Origin: Boesenbergia rotunda
Taxonomy: Eukaryota > Streptophyta > Magnoliopsida > Zingiberales > Zingiberaceae
Length of the DNA stretch: 64,000 nucleotides
Direction: 5' to 3'
Assembly: GCA_024364735.1 (NCBI GenBank)
Contig: JAGFNQ010008267.1
Location: 1 to 64,000 of the forward strand
The notes under the pieces were generated by a model. The model saw nothing but the letters and a program-made list of their open reading frames with translations. It ran no database searches and was not told the origin of the DNA. Shown here in pieces: positions 9,558 to 20,199 of the stretch (the first letter of the stretch is position 1; the number at the start of each line of letters is the position of its first letter). The position numbers and the translations under genes were made by a program.

Positions 9558-12500
9558 ATTGAGGGGGAGCATCTATCAACTTGGTTCGTTTATAGTGGAT
9601 GCTCCAAACACATGACCGGGGATAGATCATTGTTTACCACACTTCACAAGAAAAGTAGAGGTAATGTTTCATTTGGTAACAATGGTAGTCTTAAGGTCAT
9701 AGGAATAGGAGACATTCACATATCCGAATGTCTTAGAATTTCAAATGTCCTTCTAGTCAAGGGGATGACATTTAATCTCCTAAGTGTCAGTCAATTGTGT
9801 GACACGGGTTACACAATTGATTTTCAACCAAGTCAATGTCTAGTTAGACAACATGACACCTTGGACACGGTACTAGTAGGAGTAAGAGTAGACAATATTT
9901 ATCAAGTTTCATTTAAAAGTGCTACTAATGTTTCTGCTAAGTGTTTCATGTCAAAAGAAGAAGAGTCCACCCTTTGGCACCGGAGACTTGCACATGTGAA
10001 CATGAAGAACATCCGGAAGTTGGCCAATAAGGGATTAGTTCGTGGCTTACCAAGCATCAAGTATGAAAAGGACAAACTTTGTGATGCATGTCAGATGGGT
10101 AACCAAACAAAATCTGCACATAAAGGTAAAAGCACTGTAAGTACTTCTACCGCTTTAGATTTACTTCACATAGATCTATTTGATTGTAGTACTATCATAT
10201 CATTGAATGAAAATAGATATTATTTTGTGATCATTGACGATTTCACTAGATATACATGGACGTTCTTTTTAAAATATAAGGATCAAACCTTAGATGTTTT
10301 TATTTCCTTTTGTAGAAGAGTTGAAAATGAAAAATCATCAACCATTAAGACAATTAGAAGTGATCATGGAGGTGAATTTCAAAACCAACGATTTTTAGAA
10401 TTTTGTCAAGATAGAGGTTATAGACATGAGTTTTCTACTCCTAGAACACCACAACAAAATGGTGTTGTAGAGAGGAAGAACCGTGTTTTATAAGAGGTTG
10501 CACGGAGCATGCTTAATGAGTACTCACTTCCGAGTCACTTATGGGTTGAAGCTGTAAATACAGCTTGCTATGTGCAAAACCGAGTCCTCGTCCATAGGTT
10601 CTTAGGAAAGACTCCTCATGAACTTTGGTTTGGTAAACCACCTACGGTTAAACATCTTAGGGTGTTTGGTTGTAAGGTATTCATCCTAAACACCAAGGAC
10701 CATCTTGGGAAGTTCACGGCAAAGGCTGATGAAGGGATATTAGTCGGGTATTCCCTCGTTAGTAAAGACTACCGAGTCTACAACAAGAAGTCTAGACTGG
10801 TTAAGGAGTCTTCTGATGTTGTCTTTGAAGAAATTCCAAAAGTCAATGGTCAACCAGAAGATGAAGTCCAATTCGAACTTAGAAGACTAAGTTTGAATGA
10901 GAGTCCAAATGTTGTTGATGGTGAAGAATCCAATGACGGTGAGCCTAGACAATCCGTCGATCAGCCGAATCCTAAGGCTGAGCTTGTGTCTAGTGAACCC
11001 ATTCAAGAAGCACCACCAACACCAAGACAAACTAGATTAGCCTCTAGTCATCCCCAAGACCAAATTATTGGAGACATCCATCATGGGGTTAGAACTAGGT
11101 CATTCTTTAGGGATGAGGCTAATGAAGTAGCTTTAATTTCCGAAATTGAACCTAGAAAAATTGATGAAGGATTAAGTGATCCCGATTGGATCATTGCAAT
11201 GCAAGATGAACTAGGTCAATTCGAAAGGAGTCAAGTTTGGGACTTAGTCCCTAGACCTAAAAAGACCACCATCATTGGAACCAAATGGGTCTTCAAGAAC
11301 AAATTGAACTATAAGGGAGAAATCATTAGAAACAAGGCACGCTTAGTAGCCAAGGGCTATAGACAAGTTGAAGGCCTTGATTATGATGAGACCTATGCTC
11401 CCGTGGCACGATTAGAGTCCATCCGATTGATGCTTGCATTTGCGGCACATCGAGGTTTCAAGTTATATCAAATGGATGTCAAATCGGCCTTTCTAAATGG
11501 TTTAATTAGAGAAGAGGTCTATGTCGAACAACCTCCGGGGTTTGAAAGTACCGAATTTCCAAACCACGCGTTCAAGCTCAAAAAGGCACTCTATGGCCTT
11601 AAACAAGCACCCCGAGCTTGGTACGAGCAGTTGTCGACATTCTTAATTGAAAAGGGCTTTGTAAGAGGCCAAATAGACCCTACACTATTTCTATGGAGAG
11701 ATGGTGATAATATTTTTGTAGCCCAAGTGTATGTCGATGACATAATTTGTGGCTCAAATAACAAGGGTTATTTAAATGAATTCATTGGATACATGGAAAG
11801 TGAATTTTGAAATGAGTCTAGTGGGAGAGTTGACCTTCTTCTTTGGACTTGAAATCAAGCAAACTCGCAATGGTATCCATGTGCATCAATCGAAATACAC
11901 ACAAGAAATGCTCCGTAAATTCAATATGAGTGATTCAAAAGAGGTAACCACTCCCATGGCTACAAACACAAGATTAGACAATGATGATAGTGGTAAACCT
12001 GTTGATTTGACTCAATATCGGAGCATGATAGATAGTTTGCTATACCTCACAGCTAGTCGACCTGATATTCTTTTCGCTGTAGGTATGTGTGCTAGGTATC
12101 ACGTCTGTGCCAAGGAATCTCATTTAATCGCTGTTAAGCGAATTTTGAGATATCTTAAAGGCACAATAGGAGTCGGTCTTTGGTACCCTCGTACCGAATC
12201 TTTTGATTTAATTGGCTATACCGATTCTGACTATGCTGGATGTAAGTTGGATCGGAAAAGCACAAGTGGGGGTTGCCAGTTTCTAGGATCATCTTTAGTT
12301 AGTTGGTCAAGTCGGAAGCAACATTGTGTTGCTCTCTCCACGACCGAGGCAGAATATATCGCCATGGGAGAGAGTGTTTCACAATTGTTGTGGATGATTC
12401 ACACTTTGGAGGACTATGGATTGAGTTACAAAAGTGTGCAAGTGTTGTGTGACAACATTAGCACAATTAACCTAACCAAGAATCCAGTCCATCATTCTAG

Positions 12501-12675
12501 GACCAAACATATTGAGGTGCGTCACCACTTCATTAGGGATCATGTAGCTAGGGGAGATATTGTACTCTCACATGTAGAGTCCAAGTCAAACCTCGCTGAC
12601 ATTTTCACTAAACCACTCCCCGAGAATGAATTTAGTTTCTTAAGAAGGGAGTTGAGAATGTGTCGCGCTTCATAG
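9555..12675 (+). pseudogene. pol: Sirevirus pol (A2): protease, integrase, RT, RNase H
   Basis: Three pieces. 9555-10493 holds protease, GAG-pre-integrase (LWHRRLAHVNM) and integrase up to PQQNGVVERKNR, then stops at TAA 10491-10493 (CAA in A1). 10509-11810 continues in the same frame with the rest of integrase and the RT (QMDVKSAFLNG, YVDD). An extra T near 11807 shifts the frame, and 11776-12675 supplies the RT end and RNase H (YTDSDYAGCKLDRKST, LSTTEAEYIA, LADIFTKPLP). The protease active site reads FVYSG instead of FVDSG: GAT became TAT at 9591-9593, removing the catalytic Asp. All the canonical copia pol domains are present but four lesions make it inactive. Confidence 0.93.
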
Positions 12676-12747
12676 TTTCCTTAATGCATTCAAAACCCTT
12701 CATGATAAGCTCTAATTGTTGTGAAACAATTGGGTAACTTTGGGGAC

Positions 12748-12806
12748 ATCTCACACAAACTATAAGGTGTACCAAACATTTTTGTTTGCTAGAAATGGGG
12801 TGAGAT
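12748..12806 (+). repeat. Conserved hairpin ATCTCAC...GTGAGAT (A2 copy)
   Basis: Arms ATCTCAC and GTGAGAT flank about 45 nt that include AAGGTGTACC and CTAGAAATGG. Related hairpins occur at 30658-30713, 32958-33015, 40997-41054 and 41343-41398 in elements B and C. Confidence 0.7.
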
Positions 12807-13213
12807 GCTAGGATCAACTAAATTTCTCAAAATGTCAATGCGTCCCTTGAGAAATTAGGTTGACGAGATAAATATCACTTCGGTGACCAAGTATAGGGAA
12901 AACCAATGCATAACACATGTGTATTTGACTCCATGATCATACTTGGACATTCCAATCAAGGAAACCTGATTGGAAACTTGAATTTGGCACAATCTTGATT
13001 AAAACTTGCTTGAATGATTGTTGATTGAGTTTGACTCCACTTGGGTGGAGCAAAGTGATTGTTGAACCTATAAGGACCTTTGATCCTTGGTTAGAGATCA
13101 ATTTTAGTCATGAGATCATGTCCAAGTTCGATAAACTTCAACAGATCTCGTTGGAGAGATTCTAAAAGACTGAAACTGAATGTTTCAGATCGCATCAGGA
13201 AGTATCAGAAACC

Positions 13214-13590
13214 CTGATAGGTCCCCGGACCGATCTGGCTTCCTCTTGCGTTGATCGGTCCACAGGCCGATCAGAGGGGTCGACAGAGACATAACACAAT
13301 CCTAATCAAATATTCTGTGCTAGTCTGGATCGGTCCCCAGACCGATCTGGCACACTATTGTGATCGGTCAACAGATCGATCAGGAGGGCTTCTCAAAAAT
13401 CATCTGATCCTACTGATTGCGTCCTGATCGATCAGCCGATCGATTAGGAGCCTGCCTGATCGGTCACCCGACCGATCAGGACCAGGCCAGTCCGATCAGG
13501 CCAGAGCCTGATCGGTCTGGGCGCTTCCAGATCGAACGGTGATTTGTTCAATCGCATTAAAGTCTGGTTGGTGGACCGATCCACCAACTG
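13214..13590 (+). promoter_or_regulatory. Internal palindrome array upstream of env-like gene (A2)
   Basis: Eight or more degenerate GATCGGTC...GACCGATC inverted repeats, the same word as in the A2 LTR, located outside the LTR and ending about 240 bp before the env-like ATG at 13828. No strong TATA box is visible; GATTAAATCC near 13589 is a weak candidate. By analogy with B (30943-31174) I infer an internal promoter. Confidence 0.5.
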
Positions 13591-13827
13591 ATTAAATCCT
13601 CCAAAAGCTTTCATTGCCGAACCCTAGCGCCGGAACCCTCTTCCTCCTCACTTGCGCGTGCGGTCTCTTCCTTCCTGCTGTGCGATCTTCTCTGCGAGTG
13701 CGGCCATCTCCTTCTGCGCGAGAGCTCTTGTCCTTGCTGTTGGTGGTGTTAGCAACTGCTAGCTCGCGATCCTCCCTTGCGCGAGGTTCGGAGAGGAGAT
13801 TACTCTCAACCTTCAAGAACTTCTTCC

Positions 13828-15465
13828 ATGGCACCTAAGTAAGTTCTCCTTGGTTAGTTTTCTTTTCGACTCAGTTCATAAATTATGTTTTTGAACCTAA
13901 CCATGTGTTGCTTGTTGTGCTGTGACCTCCTATTTTGGCCGTGACCTATCTTGCCATGTCTTACCTTTGTTTAAACTTCTTATCCTATGATTATCACCCT
14001 ATGATCAAATCTTGGTTACTTTTTGGTTAAATTCTTATCTTGATTGTGTCGTGATTATGTTCACTGATTGGGTCATACCTTATCTTGATCAATTTTAACA
14101 AACCTTAACTCACATCATGATTCGATTCACTTCTCTTGATCAAATCCACTACCATGACCAATTCGAATCTCTAGAAAATCATCTAAGGGCAAAGAAGCCA
14201 TAGAGGGCAACACGAAGGGGAAAACCCCTTCATCACCTGCGCCATCTAGAAGGCCTCAGCCTTCCTCGAGCTCTCGCTTCCTAAATGCCGCCTGTGAGCG
14301 GGCTTTCCAATCAAGGACTTTTAAAATGTTACCCTGCCGATCGATAGATATTTCTTTCCTGACTGAGTATTGCCCCTCGATCATGGAGAGTATCACTTTT
14401 TATAATCATGGATTCCTCCTCTCTCTGGAAAGAACTATCAATTATGACCTCGTCTCTGAATTTTACATTAATCTTCAGAAGAGTCCTCAGGAGGGCTTTG
14501 AGTTCACCACTCGAGTCGCCAAGAGAAACCTTGATTTCTCTTACGAAATTTTAGCAGAGTATCTGGGTGGTCGATGATCACCAAACCTGTATTCAATCTA
14601 CCCTGAGCTTCCTGATCCTTTACTGGCCCCTTTTTCAGATGTTACTCCCGATGGTATCCATCAGTATTTCTTCGGGCATCCTCACCAAGCTGGTCTCGAT
14701 GAGCTAGGCCCTGATTTTCCTACCTTTGCAGCACTTCGTCTCTCTCCCACTAGTTACATCTTATTCAAGATTATCACAAATTGTATCCTACCAATCACTT
14801 CCACGCCCCTAACTGAGATCAGATCCTATCACTGCCTAATGCTCTACGGCATGCACCGCCGTTTGGACTTCGATATCATGGAGAGCATCTTCCAGTCTAT
14901 CTTATCCTATCACGAGCCGAGTCATCGCACGGTCTACATGCCATTTGGTCATGTCATCACCGATTGGCTTATGTCAGTAGGTGTTGATGTCACCAAGGGC
15001 AGGACCATGCCCATGGTGAAACAAGACTGCAGACTTGGCCGACGGGCATTTGCCAAGTCTTGCATCATTGTTCGGGCGCACGATCGGGCGTTAGTTTGGA
15101 AGGATGGTAGGGCTCTTGGTGAGCTACCGAGGGGAGGTCCACAAGTTCAGGCGCCAGCCGATGCTGCTGTTGATTACGACGATGAGCCCGAGCCAGATCT
15201 GTGCTGGCGGATTTCAAAGCTGGAGCAGACCTTCCTGCATGACTTTCAGTTACGAGAGATATACCGCGAGGAGGTCCGGTCACAGTTTTGATCCATCGAT
15301 AGCAGACTGACCTCGATCGAGACCGACATTTCTAGAGCTCGCACCTTACAGCAGACATGGTGCAATGAGTGGCGCCAGCACACATTCTCTGGAGTTGCGC
15401 CCTCTGCCAGTGCTGCACCAGGATCATCTGTTCCTGCCGACATCACGATGGATGATTCTATGTAG
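13828..15465 (+). pseudogene. Env-like third ORF of Sirevirus A2, with 5' intron
   Basis: Exon 1 is four codons (ATG at 13828), followed by a candidate intron 13839-14174 with GTAAGT at its 5' end and TCTCTAG at its 3' end. Exon 2 from 14175 stays in frame to TAG 15463-15465 except for TGA at 14575-14577 (probably from CGA) and TGA at 15289-15291. Visible parts: basic Ser/Pro-rich start; a globular region (MLPCRSIDISFLTEYCPS, MLYGMHRRLDFDIMES, PFGHVITDWLMSVGVDVTKG); an acidic stretch; and a C-terminal heptad-like region around TFLHDFQLREIYREEVRSQF. I see no signal peptide or clear membrane segment, so 'env-like' refers to position in Sireviruses, not to proven function. It resembles the B gene at 31278-32536 and possibly the plant transposon protein family often annotated in such ORFs. 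Confidence 0.65.
13839..14174 (+). other. Candidate intron in A2 env-like gene
   Basis: 336 nt, GT...AG, T-rich, interrupting a codon after its second base; removal joins exon 1 to exon 2 in the correct frame. The matching intron of element B is at 31298-31378. Confidence 0.55.
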
Positions 15466-16184
15466 GATGATGACCCTCCCCGCTGATAGTTGAGTCTGGA
15501 TGTCCTCTGCCTCGGGTTGGGATTTGCCTATTTGCTTGCTTAGCCTGTATGACTTTTGTGTTGTATGCCCTGTGACTTGATTCTTATGGCCTTGTGCCAT
15601 AATTGCTTTGATCTCGATGCATTGGTATGCATCTATTTGGTTTTGATGCACTGAGTTGCATCTAATTATCTGTCTGGATATTTTATGTATTACCACTATG
15701 ACTGTTTTTGAAGTATCTCTTGCCATCTTATGCTCTTTAGTAGCTTGAATGGTGTTATTTTGCATATCTTTCTTATCAAGTTTAGGATGTTGGCGTATAT
15801 GAGTTCACTTGATTCCTATTTGTTTATATGCCTCATTCTATATGCTTATGCTCATACTTATGCTGCCTTGTTCATATGATAACATATGCCTGATTTATCA
15901 TGCTCTATTTTTGTCATATGTGTTCATATGTTTATCGAACTTCAAATCGAATCTTCATTATTTTGGGATACCCCTAGGGTTGAGGGGGAGAATGATTAAA
16001 CTTAACAGCCCCTCTAGATCCTTTTCGGTGTTCGACAAAGGGAGAGAGTGTTAGTTAGTTAAGTTTAGGATGATTATATTGTAGGGGGAGGATCTTGATT
16101 CCCCTATGATTCTGAAAGTTGAGGAAATTGATTGAGAATCCCTAAAATTAAAATCGGGTTGTCAAACAAAAAAAAGGGGGAGAT
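15466..16184 (+). other. A2 3' untranslated region with repeated polypurine tracts
   Basis: Non-coding T-rich sequence, then G-rich purine tracts GAGGGGGAGAATGA near 15982 and TAGGGGGAGGA near 16082, and the functional-position tract at 16168-16184 directly abutting the 3' LTR. Multiplied tracts upstream of the LTR are reported for Sireviruses. Confidence 0.75.
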
Positions 16185-16302
16185 TGTTGATGCAGTATGA
16201 CCCTGATTGTTGTTTTGGTGTTGACACCGATTTTAGTTTAGATTGATGATTATTCTGATTATGGTTAAGTCCTAATCGGGGATTAGGCATGTTATGGAAA
16301 AT

Positions 16303-16684
16303 CCTAGCTTGGAAGGCTAGGTGTTGGAAAATCATAACCTAGAGGGTTAGGTATGGAAAGTCCTAGCTTGGAGGGCTAGGTATTGAAAAGTCCTAATTCG
16401 GAAGGTTGGGTGAAAAGTCCTAGCTTGGAGGGCTAGGTGAAAAGTCCTAGCTTTGACGGCTAGGTGAAAAGTCCTAACTTGGAGGGTTAGGTGAAAAGTA
16501 CCAACTGGAGGGTTAGGTGAAAAATCCTAGTTTGGAGAGCTAGGTGTGGAAAAGGTCTAACTCAGAAGGGTTGGGTGAAAAGTCCTAGCTTGGAGGGCTA
16601 GGTGAAAAGTCCTAACTTGGAGGGTTAGGTGAAAAATCCCAACTTGGAGGGTTAGATGGAAAAATTCTAGCTTGGAAGGCTAGG
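16303..16684 (+). repeat. Mini-hairpin array in A2 3' LTR
   Basis: About fifteen units of about 23 bp such as CCTAGCTTGGAGGGCTAGG and CCTAACTTGGAGGGTTAGG, each able to pair with itself, separated by a TGAAAAGT-type spacer. Confidence 0.85.
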
Positions 16685-16695
16685 TCTGCGACCCT

Positions 16696-17252
16696 GGATC
16701 GGTCCGGTGACCGATCAGGGATATTGGCATGTTGCTCCTGCGTGGATCGGTCTGGTGACCGATCCAACGATGACTGATCGGTCTGGTGACCGATCAGGGA
16801 GCGCACAGTGAGGTTGGGAACCTACTGTGTGGCTCCTGATCGGTCTGGTGACCGATCAGGCAGCAGGCTGGTGCCTTGTTGCTTGGCTCCTGATTGGTCC
16901 GGTGACCGATCAGGGAGAAGGCAGCTTCCTCACTGCCTTACTCCTGATCGGTCTGGTGACCGATCAGGGAATAAACCGTGATTTGAGTTCCCCCGCGGAT
17001 CAGCTCCTGAACGGTCCGGTGACCGATCAGAGACTTAGGATCTGATTTCCGGGATTACTGTTCATCGAACCTGATCGGTCTAGGTGACCGATCAGGCATC
17101 ACTCTGATCGGTCTGGTGACCGATCAGGCTTCATTCTGATCGGTCCGGTGACTGATCAGTTTTGTGTTGCCGCGAGAGATGGGAGTCCCAGCGAAGCGGT
17201 GGATCAGTCCGGTGACCGACCCACGAGCCCTGGATCAGTCCGGTGACCGATC
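16696..17252 (+). repeat. Palindrome array in A2 3' LTR
   Basis: Some fourteen copies of GATCGGTC-YGGT-GACCGATC and variants. The centre differs a little from A1 (CTGGT or CCGGT) while the arms are conserved. Confidence 0.9.
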
Positions 17253-18584
17253 ACTTTAATTCAAATTATATTGTCAGACGCTCTAATCACGTCTGAGCAT
17301 TTATTTGATACACTGCGTCTGATCTTTGATTTCTTGCTTGATATGCTGCTCTAACCCACTGATTAAGCTGCAGGTAACAGGGAAGAATTCAAACACTCAA
17401 GGAGAGTCAATGGTGGACATTCTTTGGAGCAGGTTTGTCTGTTTTCCATCCCAGGTTGCATCGGGCACTGGCGCTGGCTGGAGCTGCTGTCTGGGGCTAG
17501 TCTGAGGGAAGCTCAGGAGGTCCAGAAGGGCTCAGTGGTGGCTGGTGGTTGCAGAAGAGCAACTGGAGGCTGCTGTGGGATGGTGACCTGGAGCTGTGTC
17601 GAGAAGACTTAAGCGCTGGTTGTGAGAAGTCTTCAAACGCTACGAATCAATTTGGCTGTGAAGTTTTTGTGTGGCTTGCTGCGTGCTTGTGATCTTGCTG
17701 TTCCATCATTCCTGAGCAAGCTCTTGAGATCTGAGAAGCTATCACTCCTTGCTTGAGCACTTGGAGGAAGGAACAAGAGGCTTGAAGTCCAACAGCGAGA
17801 AGACACGGAGAAAGGGATTCTTGCGTGAGATCGTCGCTGGGTGGAGCTTGGAGAAGCCTGCTGTGTTCTTGTCTTCGCTAGTGCTAAGTAAGATCTTTCT
17901 TGTGTTTCATTGTGCTTAAACATATATCTGTGATTGAAACGCTGTGGAGAGGTTTCTCCACCGAGAAGGAGGTTGCTTTCTATCCGGTGTTAACCGGGGC
18001 TTGATCTGTCGACGATCAAGGGATCGCCCACCTTAAGGGCACGCCAAAGAGTAGGGGAAAGTTATCCCCGAACCTTGTAAACCCTCCTCGTTAGCGATCC
18101 TGCTATTTGTGTTTGATTGCTTTCGTTTTCTATTTTTGTTTTCTGCACTTATCTGTTTCCATTGTTTCTTCCACTGTGCTACTGATAAATTTGAGTGCAG
18201 AAATTCTATAAGACTTTAAGTCCAAGTGTTTGGCTATATTCACCCCCCCCCCTCTCTAGCCATCCGGGTTCCAACAATTTTATGTTTATTATTTAATTGT
18301 TTTGATTTTGTATCATAGCCAATAATTAAATAATTGGACCCCGACCATAAACCCAAAAGTCGACGATCCACTCGTCGCTTTTTTCGTGGTCGAATGGTCG
18401 AGCAAATTACAAGGCCGATCTTTGTGATTGGCCGAGTTGTAATTTGGATCGTTCGATATGGCACGAGATGGTCGTTGGGAGATGGGTCTCCATTCAGATT
18501 AATTTTTTAATCTGTAGACATGGATAGGTCTCTCGGAACGACCAATTATTCGCTTAGGAAACCCGTCAAGCCATACCTAACAAT

Positions 18585-18596
18585 TGGTATCAGAGC
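18585..18596 (+). other. Primer-binding site of copia relic H
   Basis: TGGTATCAGAGC two bases after the LTR end at 18582. Confidence 0.9.
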
Positions 18597-19650
18597 TGAG
18601 GTTTTCGGCTTTGTGTGTTTAGGATTAGTTAATTTTTGCATTTTCAAACATTTTATTTTGCTGGATGATGCGTGGATGTGCGTAGGCTAACTTTGTGTTG
18701 TAGGCACGAGATTCTAACTTGTCATGGCCAAATAATGGTTGTATGCATAGTTGTGCAAATTTAATGTAATTAATTAATCCGCGAGGTTGACGAGGCTAGG
18801 TATTTAATTTTTGTAATTAAATATGACACATGTTTAGCTGATCTATTTATTTTACTTTCGATCTAGTTTTCATGTACACTCCTTCGTGGAGTATAGGATC
18901 GATGATGTAAATAATTAGCTAGTCATTTCGGCTCGGAGATCCCTCAAGGTAGCTTGCGCAGAAGGAAGGGAGGAGCAGACAAAGTGACGACACGATTGGA
19001 GGCGCATTAGAGACCAAGGGCCATAAAAGTTGGAAAATCTAGGATTTTCTGTATTTTTCATATATTGGTTATGTGCTTGGTTGTGTGGTTGTGCTAGTAA
19101 AATTCCTCGACATAAATTACTAAGTGGGAGAGGGACCCTAAGGTTCCCACGGCTTCCATTACAATCCGATAAGTGATGCGAACAAGTCTGCGCGTCAGCT
19201 CTGAGTGTCCTCCTCCCCATCGGATAGACTTGTTCTGCGGATCACTGGGTCAGAAAAGACTATAGAAAATTGTTAAAGAGTGTGTGTACTTCCCCATCAG
19301 AAGGCACATAATCGGAAATAATTTTCTTAGAGTCGTGTAATGGTGAATACTTAGATGTGAATAATAGTATCCTCCCCATTGGAGTCACTGCTATTATTTT
19401 GTAGAGCCGAAGTGAACCAACTATTGATCTTACTTGTCAAAAACTTAGGTTGATAAGATAGTAAGATTGATGGGTAAAACCTCCTCTTACGAATGTAGGG
19501 ATTCGTATACGTCCACACCATCGTGGCATGCGAAGTTCTCGGTGTATAGGGGTGTTGGTTGATTTCGAAAATTTATTATTTTGAGAAATCAATTTATTTT
19601 CGATTTCTAAAGTAGTGTGTGTTGTGATTCTTAGGATTTTCAAAATAGCC
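18597..19650 (+). other. Leader of relic H, no gene recognised
   Basis: About 1 kb between primer site and gag. AT-rich, no ORF supported by domain content, and no tandem repeat or hairpin that I can defend. Confidence 0.6.
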
Positions 19651-20180
19651 TTTAACCCACTAGCGACCATACTTAAGGAAAATAAACTTACTAGCCCCAA
19701 TTATATAGATTGGAAAATAAATCTAGACATTGTTCTTACTACTGAAGAGTACAAATACGTACTCTTCGAAGAATGTCTTGAAGATGATAACCCACCTCAA
19801 TGAGATTGAGGTTCTTGGAGGACAAATCGACGGGGAAACTCAGGTCGATATAATACTCCAATCTCTACCTAGGAGATTTGGGTAGTTTCGGCTCAACTAT
19901 AACATGAATAAGCATGAGTATACATTAGGGAACTACTAGGAGAACTCTAGGTGGCAGAAGGGCTCCTTCGTCAGGGTTCGCAGGCCTTGGTCACTTAGAA
20001 GGTTTCTACTTCTATGCTGAAAGGTAGGAAGAAGAAGAAACAAGGTGAGTCCAAGAAGGAATCATAATCGCAGGGACCATAGGCTGGTGTGAAGAAGCCG
20101 AAAGGCAAGTGCTTCACGAGCCAGCAGGATGGACATTGGAAGGCAAACTGCCCCCATCGTCAAGAGAAAGGTATATCTTT
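19650..20180 (+). pseudogene. gag: Degenerate copia gag (relic H)
   Basis: Frame pieces give LATILKENKLTSPNYIDWK and LDIVLTTEEYKYVLFEECL, the copia gag start, then QIDGETQVDIILQSLPRRF and, after shifts, a zinc-knuckle relic CFTSQQDGHWKANCP near 20112-20153 in which the second Cys is Ser. Stops and frameshifts separate the pieces. Confidence 0.8.
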
Positions 20181-20199
20181 TCCTTTTGTCGTTATAACA

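Larger units (their letters stand above)
12676..13827 (+). other. A2 region between pol and env-like gene (non-coding)
   Basis: No convincing ORF. It contains the conserved hairpin at 12748-12806, anonymous AT-rich sequence to about 13200, then the palindrome array at 13214-13590 and a C/T-rich leader (about 13600-13827) in front of the env-like ATG. Confidence 0.7.
7106..18276 (+). mobile_element. Sirevirus A2 (Ty1/copia), 5' LTR interrupted by A1
   Basis: A plus-strand sister of A1: 5' LTR remnant, primer site, gag, pol, env-like gene, polypurine tract and complete 3' LTR. The beginning of its 5' LTR is missing and is presumably left of A1, outside the window. It lies in the LTR of the copia relic H; the candidate TSD at its right end is ATTTT (18277-18281). 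gag has one nonsense codon, pol one nonsense codon and one frameshift, the protease has lost its catalytic Asp and the env-like ORF has two stops, so it is defective. Confidence 0.92.
16185..18276 (+). repeat. 3' LTR of Sirevirus A2
   Basis: 2092 bp, from TGTTGATGCAG to CCAACA. In order: single 80-bp unit, mini-hairpin array 16303-16684, palindrome array 16696-17252, R/U5 with the C-tract near 18243. Followed by ATTTT (18277-18281), the presumed TSD. The TTCCGCTG motif of the 5' LTR reads TTCCACTG here (about 18169). Confidence 0.93.
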
